From: Paragorgia papillata
Lineage: Eukaryota > Cnidaria > Anthozoa > Scleralcyonacea > Coralliidae
Direction: 5' to 3'
Assembly (NCBI GenBank): GCA_035771165.1
Contig: JAWNZC010000422.1
Location: forward strand, 1-64,000
DNA: 64,000 bases
In this document: positions 39,201 to 48,309 of the stretch, piece after piece
How the letters are laid out: each line of letters opens with the position of its first letter
Numbering within the stretch: position 1 is the stretch's first letter
Notes under the pieces: model-generated
What the model was told of the DNA's origin: nothing
Database searches by the model: none
Seen by the model: the letters and a program-made list of their open reading frames with translations, nothing else
Made by a program: the position numbers and the translations under genes

Positions 39201-40219
39201 CCCGTGACGTCATATTCTTCCACCATTAATTTTATGGATATTGGCAATGTTCCAAGTTTTTTGGCATCTGGTTCTTTTTTAAGAGTTTCAGCAATAGCAA
39301 CAGCATATAGAAAACAGTACTCATCTCTTGTATTTTGGGGGTTAACAATTGCCTTCTTGTCTTTGATAAATTTTGGTAATGGTTTGAATTTTTTACCATT
39401 TAAAGGCTTGTACTTGGTTATTGAGATGTGTAGGGATTCGACTGACCTTATTGACCACCCAGAACCTTTTTTCTGATGGGCTGCCAAATTTTCTAGCATC
39501 TCTCTTTTTGCTTCCTTGTACAACTCTGTTACATCCTCCTCAGTCGTCATTGCTTTCATGTGGGAGGTAAAGTAGAAAAGATCCACTTCTTCAAGTCCTT
39601 CCACATAATCGTAGTGGACAAGTTTACAGATTAGTGTTGTTTTTACTTTTTTGGAATTTTCAATCCCATTAAGAAGTTTCTCAACAGTTGCTGTTGTTTG
39701 TTCTAAAAATACTATTGGGTCCAGAAATCCTTGTCCCGAAATTTCATACAAAGCTGCCTTCCCGTTTGCAAAATCTTTGATCAGTATGGGCTCTGTTTGC
39801 CTAAGTTTTTTGGTAGCTTTTGTTTTCCTGTTGAAGATTTTTGAGAGTTTGTTGCCAAGAACCTGACGAGTTTTCTTAAGTTTTTTACCAGCTCCCTTCC
39901 ACTTCTTGGCCCACTTAATTTTCTCTCTTCTCTCTTCTTCCTGTCTGATCTCTCTTGCCCATTTTTGTTGCTCCTTTTTCTGGAGTTTTTTATAAGTTTT
40001 TTGTTGAAATTTGATTAGGTCATCTTTTAACCTGTCTTGTTGATTGATAAGTTTTTGCTCATTCTTAAGATCTTTCGCCTTTTGTTTTTCTTGAAGCATG
40101 GCAAGTCTCTCCGGTTTAAATGGTTTCATCTCCTTGTCGCGTTTAAGCTGCCTCTGTTTTCTAAGGCGAGCATTTTCGCGAATTTTTAACAACTTGGGGT
40201 CGTTGGTTTGTTTCGTCAT
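36254..40219 (-). CDS. PolB: DNA polymerase B, intact
   Basis: 1321 aa, uninterrupted. Exonuclease motifs FIIVADFECML, HNFSGYDSHLIAKYLG and YQKTDVLGL; HNH-like insert CYVCGGQF...RDHDHLNGKYRGAAH; motif A YLDKNNLYGHSM; motif B MNNSPFGKTMEN; motif C LFTDTDSL. The ~400-residue basic N-terminus could hold the terminal-protein region used in protein-primed replication, although no priming Tyr can be picked out. The C-terminus TLAIGHYKTQ matches copies 1 and 3. Confidence 0.97.
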   Translation of the reverse strand: MTKQTNDPKLLKIRENARLRKQRQLKRDKEMKPFKPERLAMLQEKQKAKDLKNEQKLINQQDRLKDDLIKFQQKTYKKLQKKEQQKWAREIRQEEERREKIKWAKKWKGAGKKLKKTRQVLGNKLSKIFNRKTKATKKLRQTEPILIKDFANGKAALYEISGQGFLDPIVFLEQTTATVEKLLNGIENSKKVKTTLICKLVHYDYVEGLEEVDLFYFTSHMKAMTTEEDVTELYKEAKREMLENLAAHQKKGSGWSIRSVESLHISITKYKPLNGKKFKPLPKFIKDKKAIVNPQNTRDEYCFLYAVAIAETLKKEPDAKKLGTLPISIKLMVEEYDVTGLTFPVKIKEISKFEKNNDIGVNVLSYDDEIKKVFQMQISRSEHDNRVNLFWWNGHFSCIKDKGKLLTDQNDNHQHKKFFCDFCLNPFKTEEILNEHETICRTHDAQIQEYPKKDVDDIMGWGGKDFKKTQDVPFIIVADFECMLKTLKTRDNNESKSYTQKYQEHIPISYGFNIICSDPTIFPGKYVCYTKQYDFQDIGQMFVESLEKEAKKIWHNYLKEPKKIIMTAENEKDFQQATTCYVCGGQFVHKKPKILDPRSLWKANKNTAKSKVRDHDHLNGKYRGAAHNDCNYSMGSARHIPVLFHNFSGYDSHLIAKYLGISGGKLGCIAKTEEEYISVSKKLWMDGGWKEGKSGIQKKKWVPLELRFLDSLKFMSSSLATLMSNLPNDEFHYTENGFKDHPKENVDLLKQKGVFPYEFLDSLKKLDYPQLPPHKKFHSRLTGKNVSIEDYNHGKNVWNKFGCKTLKDYMELYQKTDVLGLSDVIQSFRKMCKKTYKLDPMWHYTTPGLAWDALLKMTGQKLELLTDPNMYLMIEKGIRGGISTITHRYAEANNKYMDEYDPEKESVYIPYLDKNNLYGHSMIQPLPVGGFGWVSEKELPNWKKYLTTEGKGCFLEVDLEYPKELHDLHNEMPFAAERMMIDKVEKLVPNLNDKKNFVVHYKALEQILTNGLKLTKIHRGISFTEKAWMKPYIELNTKLRTAAKNDFEKDFYKLMNNSPFGKTMENVRNRIDVRLVSFDDQVEKLAKKPNYKGISIFTDCLGAVHMRKTRVKLNKPIYCGAAILDKSKICMYDFNYNYIKPKYGERAKLLFTDTDSLCYKIKTDDFFKDIADDVKTMFDTSNFPENHPSGIKRENKKVLGMMKSETGADQISKFVGLRSKAYVIKMAKKRNPVTGLIECKEDKKCKGIAKSVINNNIKFDDYFNCLSTGKNILKGMNTFRSTNHTIHTIHVNKIALNSEDDKRIILDNKISTLAIGHYKTQ

Positions 40220-40300
40220 TCTTTATATAGTGTAAAAAAAAATTTAAAAAAATTATTTCTTTAAACCAAAAACTTCTTTTAAAAAAACTTCATAAAAAAA

Positions 40301-40326
40301 ATTTCTATCCAACTAAGGATAGAAAT
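40301..40326. terminator. Hairpin upstream of PolB, copy 2
   Basis: 10-bp stem ATTTCTATCC/GGATAGAAAT; covaries with 17251-17276. Confidence 0.65.
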
Positions 40327-40420
40327 CTTTCAAAAGAATGACGAAGTTTACAGACCGAAACAATGAAACCTTAGAAAACAGTATAGAGTCCTGTTTATAT
40401 ATGTGGTTTTTGGAGATTTT

Positions 40421-40852
40421 TTAACGACTTACGGACCATAGTTTACCATTGTACAAAACTTCCTTGTTTTTCTTAATGTAAAAAGGGATGCAACTTGGGT
40501 TTTTATGTAAATTAAGGGCTGCATTGTAAATGCTTGGGAACTCTATTGTTTCGCCGGCAGCAGAAGTAAATGTTATTTTGACTGGTGTTCTTATTACATT
40601 TCTGTGGTGCTTTTCGAAAACTTCATTTTTAACTAGTGGAATTTTAAGTTTTTGACATAGTGTTTCTGTATTGGAATTATAGGCACCTTTGACACCAAGT
40701 TTCCGTCCCAGTATTCTAAGTTCTTTGAGTGATGGTTGTGGTAGGGTTTCTTCTCGTATTGTTTGGAGTCTGTTATTTGCGCTTGTTCTTAGTTGCATCC
40801 GTATTTGGAAAAGTTTTTTAAGTTGTTCTTTGGGAGTTATTGTGGTTGTCAT
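40421..40852 (-). CDS. NUMOD-like DNA-binding protein, paralogue B, copy 2
   Basis: 143 aa; shares EKHHRNVIRTPVKITFTS and the end LYNGKLWSVSR with the copy 1 gene at 16672-17160. Shorter at the N-terminus. Confidence 0.6.
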   Translation of the reverse strand: MTTTITPKEQLKKLFQIRMQLRTSANNRLQTIREETLPQPSLKELRILGRKLGVKGAYNSNTETLCQKLKIPLVKNEVFEKHHRNVIRTPVKITFTSAAGETIEFPSIYNAALNLHKNPSCIPFYIKKNKEVLYNGKLWSVSR

Positions 40853-40925
40853 TGTTTATTATATGGTTTCTTTTAAAATTTCTTATTGTTGGAATAAGAG
40901 ATTTTGGTTTTTGGTATGGTTTTTT

Positions 40926-41402
40926 TTATTCTGTTTCTACTCTACTTACAGACCAGAGTTTTCCATTGTACAAAACATTTTTTTTGTTTCTGACAATGTG
41001 GTAAATGCTGGAAGCACTTTTTTTCTCTATTGCGAGTGCAGCTTGGCTCATACTTTGAAACTCTATTTTTTCGTCATCATCCAGGGCTGTAAATAGAATT
41101 TTGACAGGTGTCATGTTTGGGAAATCTGGGTTACCACCGGTTATATTTGGGATATTTGGAAAGCCAAGTTTTTTGCATAGTATTTTTTTTGATAGGGTGG
41201 TTGGTTCTTTGATCCCTTTTTGTACAGCCATGCTTATTAGATCTTTAATTTGGAGGTTGTTTGGAAAACGTTTTTCTCGGATTTCCAGCGTTTTGTATAG
41301 TTGATTTCGTAAGGATTCTATTTTCTCATCTAGTTCTTCTTTTGTCTGGAGTTCTTCGGTTTGTTCTTGAAACTTAATATTAATTTCGATAATTGGGCTC
41401 AT
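40926..41402 (-). CDS. NUMOD-like DNA-binding protein, paralogue A, copy 2
   Basis: 158 aa; coiled-coil N-terminus and TPVKILFTALDDDEKIEF...YNGKLWSVSRV as in 16105-16593. The middle region is diverged. Confidence 0.6.
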   Translation of the reverse strand: MSPIIEINIKFQEQTEELQTKEELDEKIESLRNQLYKTLEIREKRFPNNLQIKDLISMAVQKGIKEPTTLSKKILCKKLGFPNIPNITGGNPDFPNMTPVKILFTALDDDEKIEFQSMSQAALAIEKKSASSIYHIVRNKKNVLYNGKLWSVSRVETE

Positions 41403-41442
41403 TCTTTTATTATACCTTTTATTAAAATTTTAAAATTCGATT

Positions 41443-41592
41443 TCAATAATAATGATCATTTCTTACATTGTTGTATACCCATCGGTCTTTTTCATTTTGA
41501 ACCCATTTTTTTCTAAGAATTAGGTTCCTCCTGTCCGACCTTTTCTTCCGGATTTGTCGGTACCATATTGAGATCCTTGTTAATATCATCAT
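41443..41592 (-). CDS. Hidden overlapping 49-aa basic ORF, copy 2
   Basis: Same length, same ATGATG start in AAATAAATG and same C-terminus (NNVRNDHYY) as 15916-16065. Overlaps the 3' part of the myristoylated-protein gene in another frame. Confidence 0.75.
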   Translation of the reverse strand: MMILTRISIWYRQIRKKRSDRRNLILRKKWVQNEKDRWVYNNVRNDHYY

Positions 41593-41803
41593 TTATTTCA
41601 TTTTTAAAAGATTCCACAGATGACGATTTTTTACAGTTTGGAACCCTTGTGTAATTTTTGACTGTTTTATTTGTCCAACCTATTTGAATATTGCCTTCCA
41701 TTGTCATATCCTCTTTTCCAAAACTTAAACCAAACTGAAAACCTTTTTTGGTAATATGGTTTTTATTATATTTTTCTTTTGGCTTGGATTTTGAATTTCC
41801 CAT
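41513..41803 (-). CDS. N-myristoylated small protein, copy 2
   Basis: 96 aa; MGNSKSKPKEK start kept exactly, then NHITKKGFQFGLSFGKED as in copy 1. The C-terminal part, where the second ORF overlaps, is less conserved. Confidence 0.82.
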   Translation of the reverse strand: MGNSKSKPKEKYNKNHITKKGFQFGLSFGKEDMTMEGNIQIGWTNKTVKNYTRVPNCKKSSSVESFKNEINDDINKDLNMVPTNPEEKVGQEEPNS

Positions 41804-41814
41804 TTGTTTTATTT

Positions 41815-41839
41815 TTTCCTAACCAACAAGATTAGGAAA
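41815..41839. terminator. Gene-end hairpin, copy 2
   Basis: TTTCCTAA/TTAGGAAA with a 9-base loop; equivalent of 15662-15690. Confidence 0.55.
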
Positions 41840-41886
41840 CATTGCTAACACTTAGTGAGAACAGTAAAAATTTAAGTAATATTAGT

Positions 41887-42390
41887 TCAACTGTTATTGG
41901 AATCAACAGAACTGCCACCACTGCCATTTTCAGAAGAATTTTCATCATTTTGTACTGTAACATTTTTATTTGGACTTGGTTTTCGATCCCAAACATGTTT
42001 TACAACTATGATTCCTCCAGTTAGCAAACCAATCATTGGAATATAGGGCGAAATTTTTCTAACCAAGGATCTAACATCATCGCAAAATAGTTTGTTTGAA
42101 GATAATTCTGCATCCAGTTTTGCGTCATCTTGTACCAAATCCAGTTGCTCCAATAACTCTGAAAATTTGGTTACAAGGGTTTCTGTTAACAGAGAAGTTG
42201 TTTTGTCAAGTTGGCTTCTCTCATAATTTAACTTAATTTTTTCAAGTTGGGTCATCGAAGCTTTTTTCAGATATGCTTCCGAATATTTGATCTCCTTTGC
42301 AAAGGATAGGCGGATCATGTCTTCCCGGATATTTAAATCTTGCGGTTCGTCATTTTTTTCGTCATTCATTGTTGCATATTCGGTATTCAT
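41887..42390 (-). CDS. Single-pass membrane protein, copy 2
   Basis: 167 aa; hydrophobic segment IPMIGLLTGGIIVVKHVW kept, with the same charged N-terminal helices as 15121-15636. Confidence 0.8.
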   Translation of the reverse strand: MNTEYATMNDEKNDEPQDLNIREDMIRLSFAKEIKYSEAYLKKASMTQLEKIKLNYERSQLDKTTSLLTETLVTKFSELLEQLDLVQDDAKLDAELSSNKLFCDDVRSLVRKISPYIPMIGLLTGGIIVVKHVWDRKPSPNKNVTVQNDENSSENGSGGSSVDSNNS

Positions 42391-42408
42391 TTATAGTAGT
42401 GTTTTTTT

Positions 42409-43731
42409 TTATTTTTTCTTATAATTTTTGTACTCTGTGTAAACAAAATATGTCAAAGCTATTGCAAGGATCCACAGATTTTTCGCCAACCATGCTAATC
42501 CTTTTGCACCCCATGACAATGCAGTTGCAAGAATGCTTAAAATTGGTACTAATACTGGTATTGCAGCTTTTGCAAGTTTTGCTAAGGCTTTTCCTAATGC
42601 TCCTGTTGCTTTTGCTGCTGTTGCAACTCCTTTTCTTCCTGCTAAAACAACAGTTGTTATTATCCCAGCAATGGAAATGGCAATAGCAGCAGAGACTCCC
42701 ATGTTTTGTTTGGCCCATTCTTTAAATTTTTCAAATCTGGTTAGATCATTATTTTGGATCATTTCGTCAGTTTCTTCATTTTGTGGTGGTATGTTTTGTT
42801 CTAGTCTAAGTTGGTCAGCTTTTAAAGCACACACATTTGCAACATTTTTGAAACTCATTTTTTTTATTGGATCATTTTCTTCCGCTGTTCTGTCTTCCCA
42901 AAACTTTTGGTTAATTTCAACAGCATCCAAGTCATTGGATTTTAAAACTCCTGCAATATTTCGAACTGGGGTATCTCCAATATATTCTCCATTTTCGGTT
43001 TCAATATTATCAAATCTTACTATTACTTCATCCTCTAATTGGTCAACAACATCCTCGCGAATGGCATTGGTGTCTTCTGGTAAAAAACCAATGGTTTTTT
43101 CAATATGTCCATTCCCTTTTTTTGATCGTTCTTCCTTTGCCCTTAAAGTTAGTCCGTTAAATTCTTTAACTTCTTCCTTAAATTTTCCATCTGGATTTAA
43201 AATGAAGTTGTCGCTATCCCCATCTCTAACAATAACTTTTGTTCCTTCAAAGGTAATCCCAGTTTCTACTCCATTATCATCGTAATCTAGTACACTGTTT
43301 TCTATTAATCTTGCACTTGCATTTTCAGTTTTATCCCCCCTTTTTTTCTTTCCATCACTTTTGTTTATATTTTGCCCTAATCTTTCTCTGAAAAATGTTT
43401 TCTTTTTTGTTGTTTCCTTCCTTTTTAGTAGTCCTACCCTCTTTCTTACCAATTCATCTACGGCTTTTTCTGCGGTTTTATCATCTATGAGACCAACATC
43501 TTTTCTTTCTCTTACAATTTTAATTCTGTTATCAATATCAGCAAGATCATAATCCTCATCACCCATAAAAGATGTTTCTGCAATATCATCTTTTTCTTCT
43601 TCTTCATTTAAACGGTTCCATTCTTGATCATCGGTTTCATTTGGATCTAAATCTGTCAGTTTAACATATTTAGATTTGTTACGGTTTTGCATTTCCATAC
43701 TTTCCCCGGAGGGTTCTCCAAAGCCATCCAT
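42409..43731 (-). CDS. Large multi-helix membrane protein, copy 2
   Basis: 440 aa. The C-terminal ~110 residues are nearly the same as in copy 1 (GVSAAIAISIAGIITTVVLA onward), while the first ~250 differ greatly and only the motif SNDLDAVEINQKFWEDRTA-like stands out as shared. This points to a variable soluble domain on a constant membrane module. Confidence 0.8.
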   Translation of the reverse strand: MDGFGEPSGESMEMQNRNKSKYVKLTDLDPNETDDQEWNRLNEEEEKDDIAETSFMGDEDYDLADIDNRIKIVRERKDVGLIDDKTAEKAVDELVRKRVGLLKRKETTKKKTFFRERLGQNINKSDGKKKRGDKTENASARLIENSVLDYDDNGVETGITFEGTKVIVRDGDSDNFILNPDGKFKEEVKEFNGLTLRAKEERSKKGNGHIEKTIGFLPEDTNAIREDVVDQLEDEVIVRFDNIETENGEYIGDTPVRNIAGVLKSNDLDAVEINQKFWEDRTAEENDPIKKMSFKNVANVCALKADQLRLEQNIPPQNEETDEMIQNNDLTRFEKFKEWAKQNMGVSAAIAISIAGIITTVVLAGRKGVATAAKATGALGKALAKLAKAAIPVLVPILSILATALSWGAKGLAWLAKNLWILAIALTYFVYTEYKNYKKK

Positions 43732-43738
43732 TATTTAT

Positions 43739-44710
43739 TTATGTCTGTTCTCCAATAACTTTTACCAACTCCTCACCATAAAATTTTCCCATAATGTCCT
43801 CCTCCTTATCCCGAATTCTGTACATGACAGGAACTCCTCTAAAAACCGCTGACACAGTAAAAATTTCATCTGTAAAATTTGGATCATAACCTTTTGCAAA
43901 GTTTTTTCTGTACTTTTGGATCCTGACATGATCCCCAATTTTAAATTTTGGGTTTACTTGGGATTCAAGAGGTGGTATCCCATACAGGGTAAAGAAAACT
44001 TTGGATTGGTTGCTATCAATGACATCTTTGGGTTTCATTTTGATAGTACTATGTTTTGTGTTGTTGTAACTGTTTGTAAATTTGTCAAGACTATTTAACC
44101 ACTCCTTGTTTCCTTTAAAAGTAAAAAATTTCCACATCCTGGTTTTCAAAGTTCTGTTAAATCTTTCCACAAGTGCAGCCTTTCTGTGGGATCTGGATGA
44201 AAAATATTCTATGTCAAAAGATTTCAAAAGAGTTTTTACTCCAACATTGTAAAACTCCTTACCTTCGTCAAACTGGACTGTTTCTGGATATTTGTGGAAC
44301 CTAGCTTTAAATTCTTCCAACATTTTTGAAACACCAGCCACCATACTTGCTGTGTTTTTTCTGTGGACAGGAACAGCAAAACCAAACCTGCTCAAAATTT
44401 CAATACCAGTTAAGATCCATTTTTGGTCATTATTTTCAGAACCAAATTTTGCCATATCTACCAAGTCCATTTGAAGTTGGTCGGCAAGATTTTTAACAAA
44501 TGTTTTCTGGTATTTTCTTGGTTTTTTGATAGGTTTGTGCAATGTAAAAACTTTTTGGCTGTGTAACCATTCCTTTACTTGTTTTCGGGTTATTGAAGGA
44601 TTTTCTTTAACAGCAGCTTGGTAAAGTTTCTCCATAGATTGGTAACCAGTTACAGGATTGTAGTAAATATCTCGAAGTTCAAGATCAATGAGTAAAAGTT
44701 CGTCTTCCAT
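43739..44710 (-). CDS. INT: Retrovirus-type integrase, copy 2
   Basis: 323 aa with Asp82, Asp148 and Glu182 conserved and the C-terminal SH3/chromo-like module intact. Potentially active. Its start is AAAATAAAATG, slightly off the TAAATG of copy 1. Confidence 0.95.
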   Translation of the reverse strand: MEDELLLIDLELRDIYYNPVTGYQSMEKLYQAAVKENPSITRKQVKEWLHSQKVFTLHKPIKKPRKYQKTFVKNLADQLQMDLVDMAKFGSENNDQKWILTGIEILSRFGFAVPVHRKNTASMVAGVSKMLEEFKARFHKYPETVQFDEGKEFYNVGVKTLLKSFDIEYFSSRSHRKAALVERFNRTLKTRMWKFFTFKGNKEWLNSLDKFTNSYNNTKHSTIKMKPKDVIDSNQSKVFFTLYGIPPLESQVNPKFKIGDHVRIQKYRKNFAKGYDPNFTDEIFTVSAVFRGVPVMYRIRDKEEDIMGKFYGEELVKVIGEQT

Positions 44711-44751
44711 TTTATTTTGGGGGAAACAAAATTTTCAATCTCAAATAAATA

Positions 44752-45954
44752 ATGACAGAATTTAAAGAATGGCCAAAAGAGTGGGATGTTTCTGGAACAG
44801 TCCAAAAATTTTCCAAACAACCAAAGGCTTCTGTAAACATAAACACAATTACCATATTTGCGAATGAAAGAGAGAATTTTATTGTAAATTTGAATCCCAT
44901 AGATTTAACATTCCAACAGCCAATGAAAATAAGAAATCCTGACATAAATGATTTCCTCACTATTCCATATTTTACAGCCATTGCTGCCAGTTATGTTGCA
45001 AGCTACTTGTGCGGTATTTCTAACAAGCATTTCAAGAATGGTTTTAAGAGATTTCGGTCTTCTTTTTTGACTAGTATTGTTCATTATCATTATGTTTTTC
45101 AGGTAAGAAGGTTCTTAAAACATCCTGACAAACTTAGAAGGTTTTTAACAGAAGATGTCATAAAAATTTTGCAACACAACCCTAACGATGTTTGGGTTAA
45201 GAAAATAAGCAACTCCACACAAAGTGCGAAAGAATTTACACAAGATATGAAAGACCTTGGATATGAAGTTAGATATGTAAATTTAGAGAAGAAGAGGTAT
45301 GGAAGGGTAAACACATATGAGGAACTGGTAACAGCTGGTCCAAGGCATCCCGATGATTTTAAACATTTTGTACCTAAAGATTCCAATGGGTTGACACTAT
45401 TGGGCCAGAAGTTATTCCAACAATCCTTAGAATCCTTTGTTTACTGCGTTTTGGGAGCCCAGGCAAAAACAAGATGGGTCATTGTTGGCGAAGGAGCTAA
45501 AAGTTTACAAACACAAGAAGTGTTTAAAAAGTTAATGGAGGATACACTAGCTCAGGATGATATTACTGTTTCTATTTCGAATATGAGGCAGGCTATTAAG
45601 TCCACAAATGTTGTTTTAAATTTCGCCATAAGTCCTGGTTTAATTTTAATCCCATCTGACATGAGAATTCTTATTAATCCAATTAGTGGGTTCAATAATG
45701 TTCTTACCCTAGCTACAACAAAAATGACTCTTGGACTTAACAGACATTTAAATATTGGGAAACCTTTAAAACCCATTGTAAAAACTTTTGCAAAACCCGT
45801 TGGAGAACCTGTTGAAACTAGTGGAAGCAAATATAAGCCAGGAATTTTTACTCCTGAAAATGTTGAAAAAACTGACAACAGATTACCAGAAGTTTTTGGG
45901 GCTTCAATCGGAACTGTTTTTTTGGTATTTAAAGGGATAGCGAGATTAATTTAA
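44752..45954 (+). CDS. Conserved 400-aa protein, copy 2
   Basis: Homologue of 11531-12715, with a small insertion near residue 345-355 and the same hydrophobic C-terminus. Divergent from the integrase as in copy 1. Confidence 0.85.
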   Translation: MTEFKEWPKEWDVSGTVQKFSKQPKASVNINTITIFANERENFIVNLNPIDLTFQQPMKIRNPDINDFLTIPYFTAIAASYVASYLCGISNKHFKNGFKRFRSSFLTSIVHYHYVFQVRRFLKHPDKLRRFLTEDVIKILQHNPNDVWVKKISNSTQSAKEFTQDMKDLGYEVRYVNLEKKRYGRVNTYEELVTAGPRHPDDFKHFVPKDSNGLTLLGQKLFQQSLESFVYCVLGAQAKTRWVIVGEGAKSLQTQEVFKKLMEDTLAQDDITVSISNMRQAIKSTNVVLNFAISPGLILIPSDMRILINPISGFNNVLTLATTKMTLGLNRHLNIGKPLKPIVKTFAKPVGEPVETSGSKYKPGIFTPENVEKTDNRLPEVFGASIGTVFLVFKGIARLI

Positions 45955-45966
45955 TAAAAGGGAGAA

Positions 45967-46623
45967 ATGTTAAAGTCAGAATCATATAAAAATTTAGATG
46001 TTTTTGGAAACACAATCATTGAAACCAAAGAAGATGAGCCAAAGGAATTCAACAAAAGTCTTCTAGAACTTGAAACATACAAGAACAAAAGTAGTTGTTG
46101 TAAGGAGTCAACTGCAGAGGTCGAAGGATCCATAATTTGCGAAAAATGTGGTCTAACTTTGTGGAAGTTACATGCCTACAACCATACAGAACCACCAAAA
46201 CCCATTTTGAAAAGATATGTAAAAACATTTTGGAAATTGTTTCCAAAGGAAGAGAAAATTGTTGGTTACGAGATCATGAAATTCTTTGTTAAGTCCAACA
46301 GAACTCTTGTAGGATTAGGTTTGGTTTTGGACAGAAAATATAGTCTAAACTTAATTATGACCATTATTCTTGGAATTTGTCAAAGAGATGATCTTCTGAA
46401 AAAAATGAAAAAACCAACTTTGGGAGAACAAAAAACTTTTGACGAGATAAAATATATTTTAAATTATTCTCCAAAAGATAATGCTTATAGACCATACCAA
46501 ACAGGATTCAAAGTTTTTGGGAATGCTCTTAGTGTTGAAAATATCCTGAAAATAGAGGAGATGAGTGGCATCAGAATGTGCAAGGAGTTGACAAAAATTA
46601 TTAAAGAAGGAAAGAAATGCTGA
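45967..46623 (+). CDS. TFIIB-like zinc-ribbon protein, copy 2
   Basis: 218 aa; cysteines at ~44, 45, 58 and 61 (SSCC...IICEKCGL) conserved with copy 1, as are NYSPKDNAYRPYQ and the C-terminus. N-terminal ~25 residues diverged. Confidence 0.55.
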   Translation: MLKSESYKNLDVFGNTIIETKEDEPKEFNKSLLELETYKNKSSCCKESTAEVEGSIICEKCGLTLWKLHAYNHTEPPKPILKRYVKTFWKLFPKEEKIVGYEIMKFFVKSNRTLVGLGLVLDRKYSLNLIMTIILGICQRDDLLKKMKKPTLGEQKTFDEIKYILNYSPKDNAYRPYQTGFKVFGNALSVENILKIEEMSGIRMCKELTKIIKEGKKC

Positions 46624-46649
46624 AAATTTTATAAAAACTTTTCAAAATA

Positions 46650-46668
46650 TATAACAAAAAATGTTATA
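46650..46668. terminator. Hairpin between convergent genes, copy 2
   Basis: TATAACA/TGTTATA stem, A-rich loop; equivalent of 10821-10839. Confidence 0.6.
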
Positions 46669-46705
46669 AATTTTTAACCAAATATAAATTTTTTTACCAA
46701 AATAT

Positions 46706-47107
46706 TCAAACAACAACTGCCAATAACCAACCAGCACCAGCACCCAGAAGTGTTACAGTAATAGTCATATATTTTTCCATTTCTTCGCTTGGTTGGTAAT
46801 AATCATCAAGTTTCGGCTCAACTGGTTTTTCTTCTTGTAAAATTTCATGAAGTTCTTGGAAAGCTTTTGAGGTATCTTGCATGTTGTAGTTTGCATTCCG
46901 AATTTCATCTTGTAGTTCCCTAACTTTGTCCTTTCTTTTAATCTCATTCTCAAAAAACTTTTCTTTGTCTTTTTGAAGTTTTTCTGTCGCCAGATTATGT
47001 CTTTTAGCCTCATCAGCATAACCATGTTTGTTAAATGACTGGAACAAATATCCAGCACCAGCAAAGGCAACTGCATTAAACAACCCTCCTGCTATCATTG
47101 ATGCCAT
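46706..47107 (-). CDS. Membrane protein with central coiled coil, copy 2
   Basis: 133 aa, differing from 10393-10794 by only a few residues; both terminal hydrophobic helices identical. Confidence 0.82.
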   Translation of the reverse strand: MASMIAGGLFNAVAFAGAGYLFQSFNKHGYADEAKRHNLATEKLQKDKEKFFENEIKRKDKVRELQDEIRNANYNMQDTSKAFQELHEILQEEKPVEPKLDDYYQPSEEMEKYMTITVTLLGAGAGWLLAVVV

Positions 47108-47154
47108 TTATTTAGGAAAGAGAAGTTTGACTTTTGCAGTTCAAATTTCAGATT

Positions 47155-47385
47155 TTATAATTTCTTTGGGTCCACATTTTTCGGGATGTATCCTTTGTCC
47201 TGGGCAACTTTTACTGCAAATAATCCACCTGCAACTGCAACCCCAAGTTTAGCTGTTTCTTTAAAACTTGCTGGCGCTGCAAGAGATTGTCCTGTTAACT
47301 TTTTGACAACCATACTTACTCCAACAGCAGCAACTGTTATCAAAGCTGCTTCATACAAATCATTTAAAACCTCGTTCTTATTCAT
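47155..47385 (-). CDS. Two-helix small membrane protein, copy 2
   Basis: 76 aa, near-identical to 10107-10337; starts in ATTAATAAATG. Confidence 0.8.
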   Translation of the reverse strand: MNKNEVLNDLYEAALITVAAVGVSMVVKKLTGQSLAAPASFKETAKLGVAVAGGLFAVKVAQDKGYIPKNVDPKKL

Positions 47386-47403
47386 TTATTAATATATTAA
47401 AAA

Positions 47404-47425
47404 TTATAACAAAAAAATGTTATAA
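47404..47425. terminator. Gene-end hairpin, copy 2
   Basis: TTATAACA/TGTTATAA stem, equivalent of 10062-10083. Confidence 0.55.
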
Positions 47426-47441
47426 GTTTTCAGAAAAAGTT

Positions 47442-47627
47442 TTAGAAAATTTTCAGGATTTCAATTACTTTTACATAGTTCTTTAAGGCCGCTATCAAAT
47501 CGTTTACGACCACCTTTAAGTTTGTCAAATTTTGGTCTTTTTCGTTGTTTAAAATTACTTCCAAGCTTACCAAATAATTTAACACCCCTTTAATGGTTTC
47601 CAAATTTTGGTCAATTTTTATGTTCAT
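47442..47627 (-). CDS. Small helical protein, copy 2
   Basis: 61 aa from the ATG at 47627; shares DQNLTNLK and NYVKVIEILKIF with the copy 1 gene. The start context has changed to AAAAACATG. Confidence 0.7.
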   Translation of the reverse strand: MNIKIDQNLETIKGVLNYLVSLEVILNNEKDQNLTNLKVVVNDLIAALKNYVKVIEILKIF

Positions 47628-47645
47628 GTTTTTTATTTTCAAACC

Positions 47646-48293
47646 TTATGGAGTCTTATAATTCTGTGGACATAAAAAAATTTCAAGAAGAATATCGCCA
47701 ACATTATGGTCAACTTTAAATTTAAGTTCATTGTAAACACCATTATCCAACATAGCCTCAGAATTGATGTTAGCAAATTTTTCCACCGATCCCTTCAATA
47801 ATTGTTTTGTTGTAATTGGAAGAACTGCAGCTGTTCTATCCCTGTTTCCTGAAAATGATGTTCTAGTTCCATCAATCATTTCGCAAGATATACAGACAAA
47901 TTTCATTCCAAGATTTATGTTGACTGTTTCTGGGCTGGCAAGATTTGCTCCTGCCCTAATTACTGTTGTTTCTGGATATCCAAGCAATGGGCCAAGTTTG
48001 AGCAGGGAGAGATCTTTTGTTGGGTATAGTCTGATTTTACAACTATATGGGAGTAATTCTGACTTTATTCCATTTTCCTTAAAAACCCTCATAACCATAC
48101 CAACAGTCCAATAACCATTATCAAAACTAATTTTTTTTGTTCCATGCATAACATATGTTGGACTTGTTAGATTATTGTAGTTCCAAAAAACTGTTGCATC
48201 CTTAACAAGCAATTTTGTATCTTCAATGATCAAAGGATCTTCAAATTTAACAGTTGTTTCTCCATTTTTAAGTAGAATTCTTAGGTTCCTCAT
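47646..48293 (-). CDS. Probable minor capsid (penton) protein, copy 2
   Basis: 215 aa, same length as 9203-9850, with scattered substitutions only. Confidence 0.6.
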   Translation of the reverse strand: MRNLRILLKNGETTVKFEDPLIIEDTKLLVKDATVFWNYNNLTSPTYVMHGTKKISFDNGYWTVGMVMRVFKENGIKSELLPYSCKIRLYPTKDLSLLKLGPLLGYPETTVIRAGANLASPETVNINLGMKFVCISCEMIDGTRTSFSGNRDRTAAVLPITTKQLLKGSVEKFANINSEAMLDNGVYNELKFKVDHNVGDILLEIFLCPQNYKTP

Positions 48294-48309
48294 TTATTGT
48301 TCTTGGTCT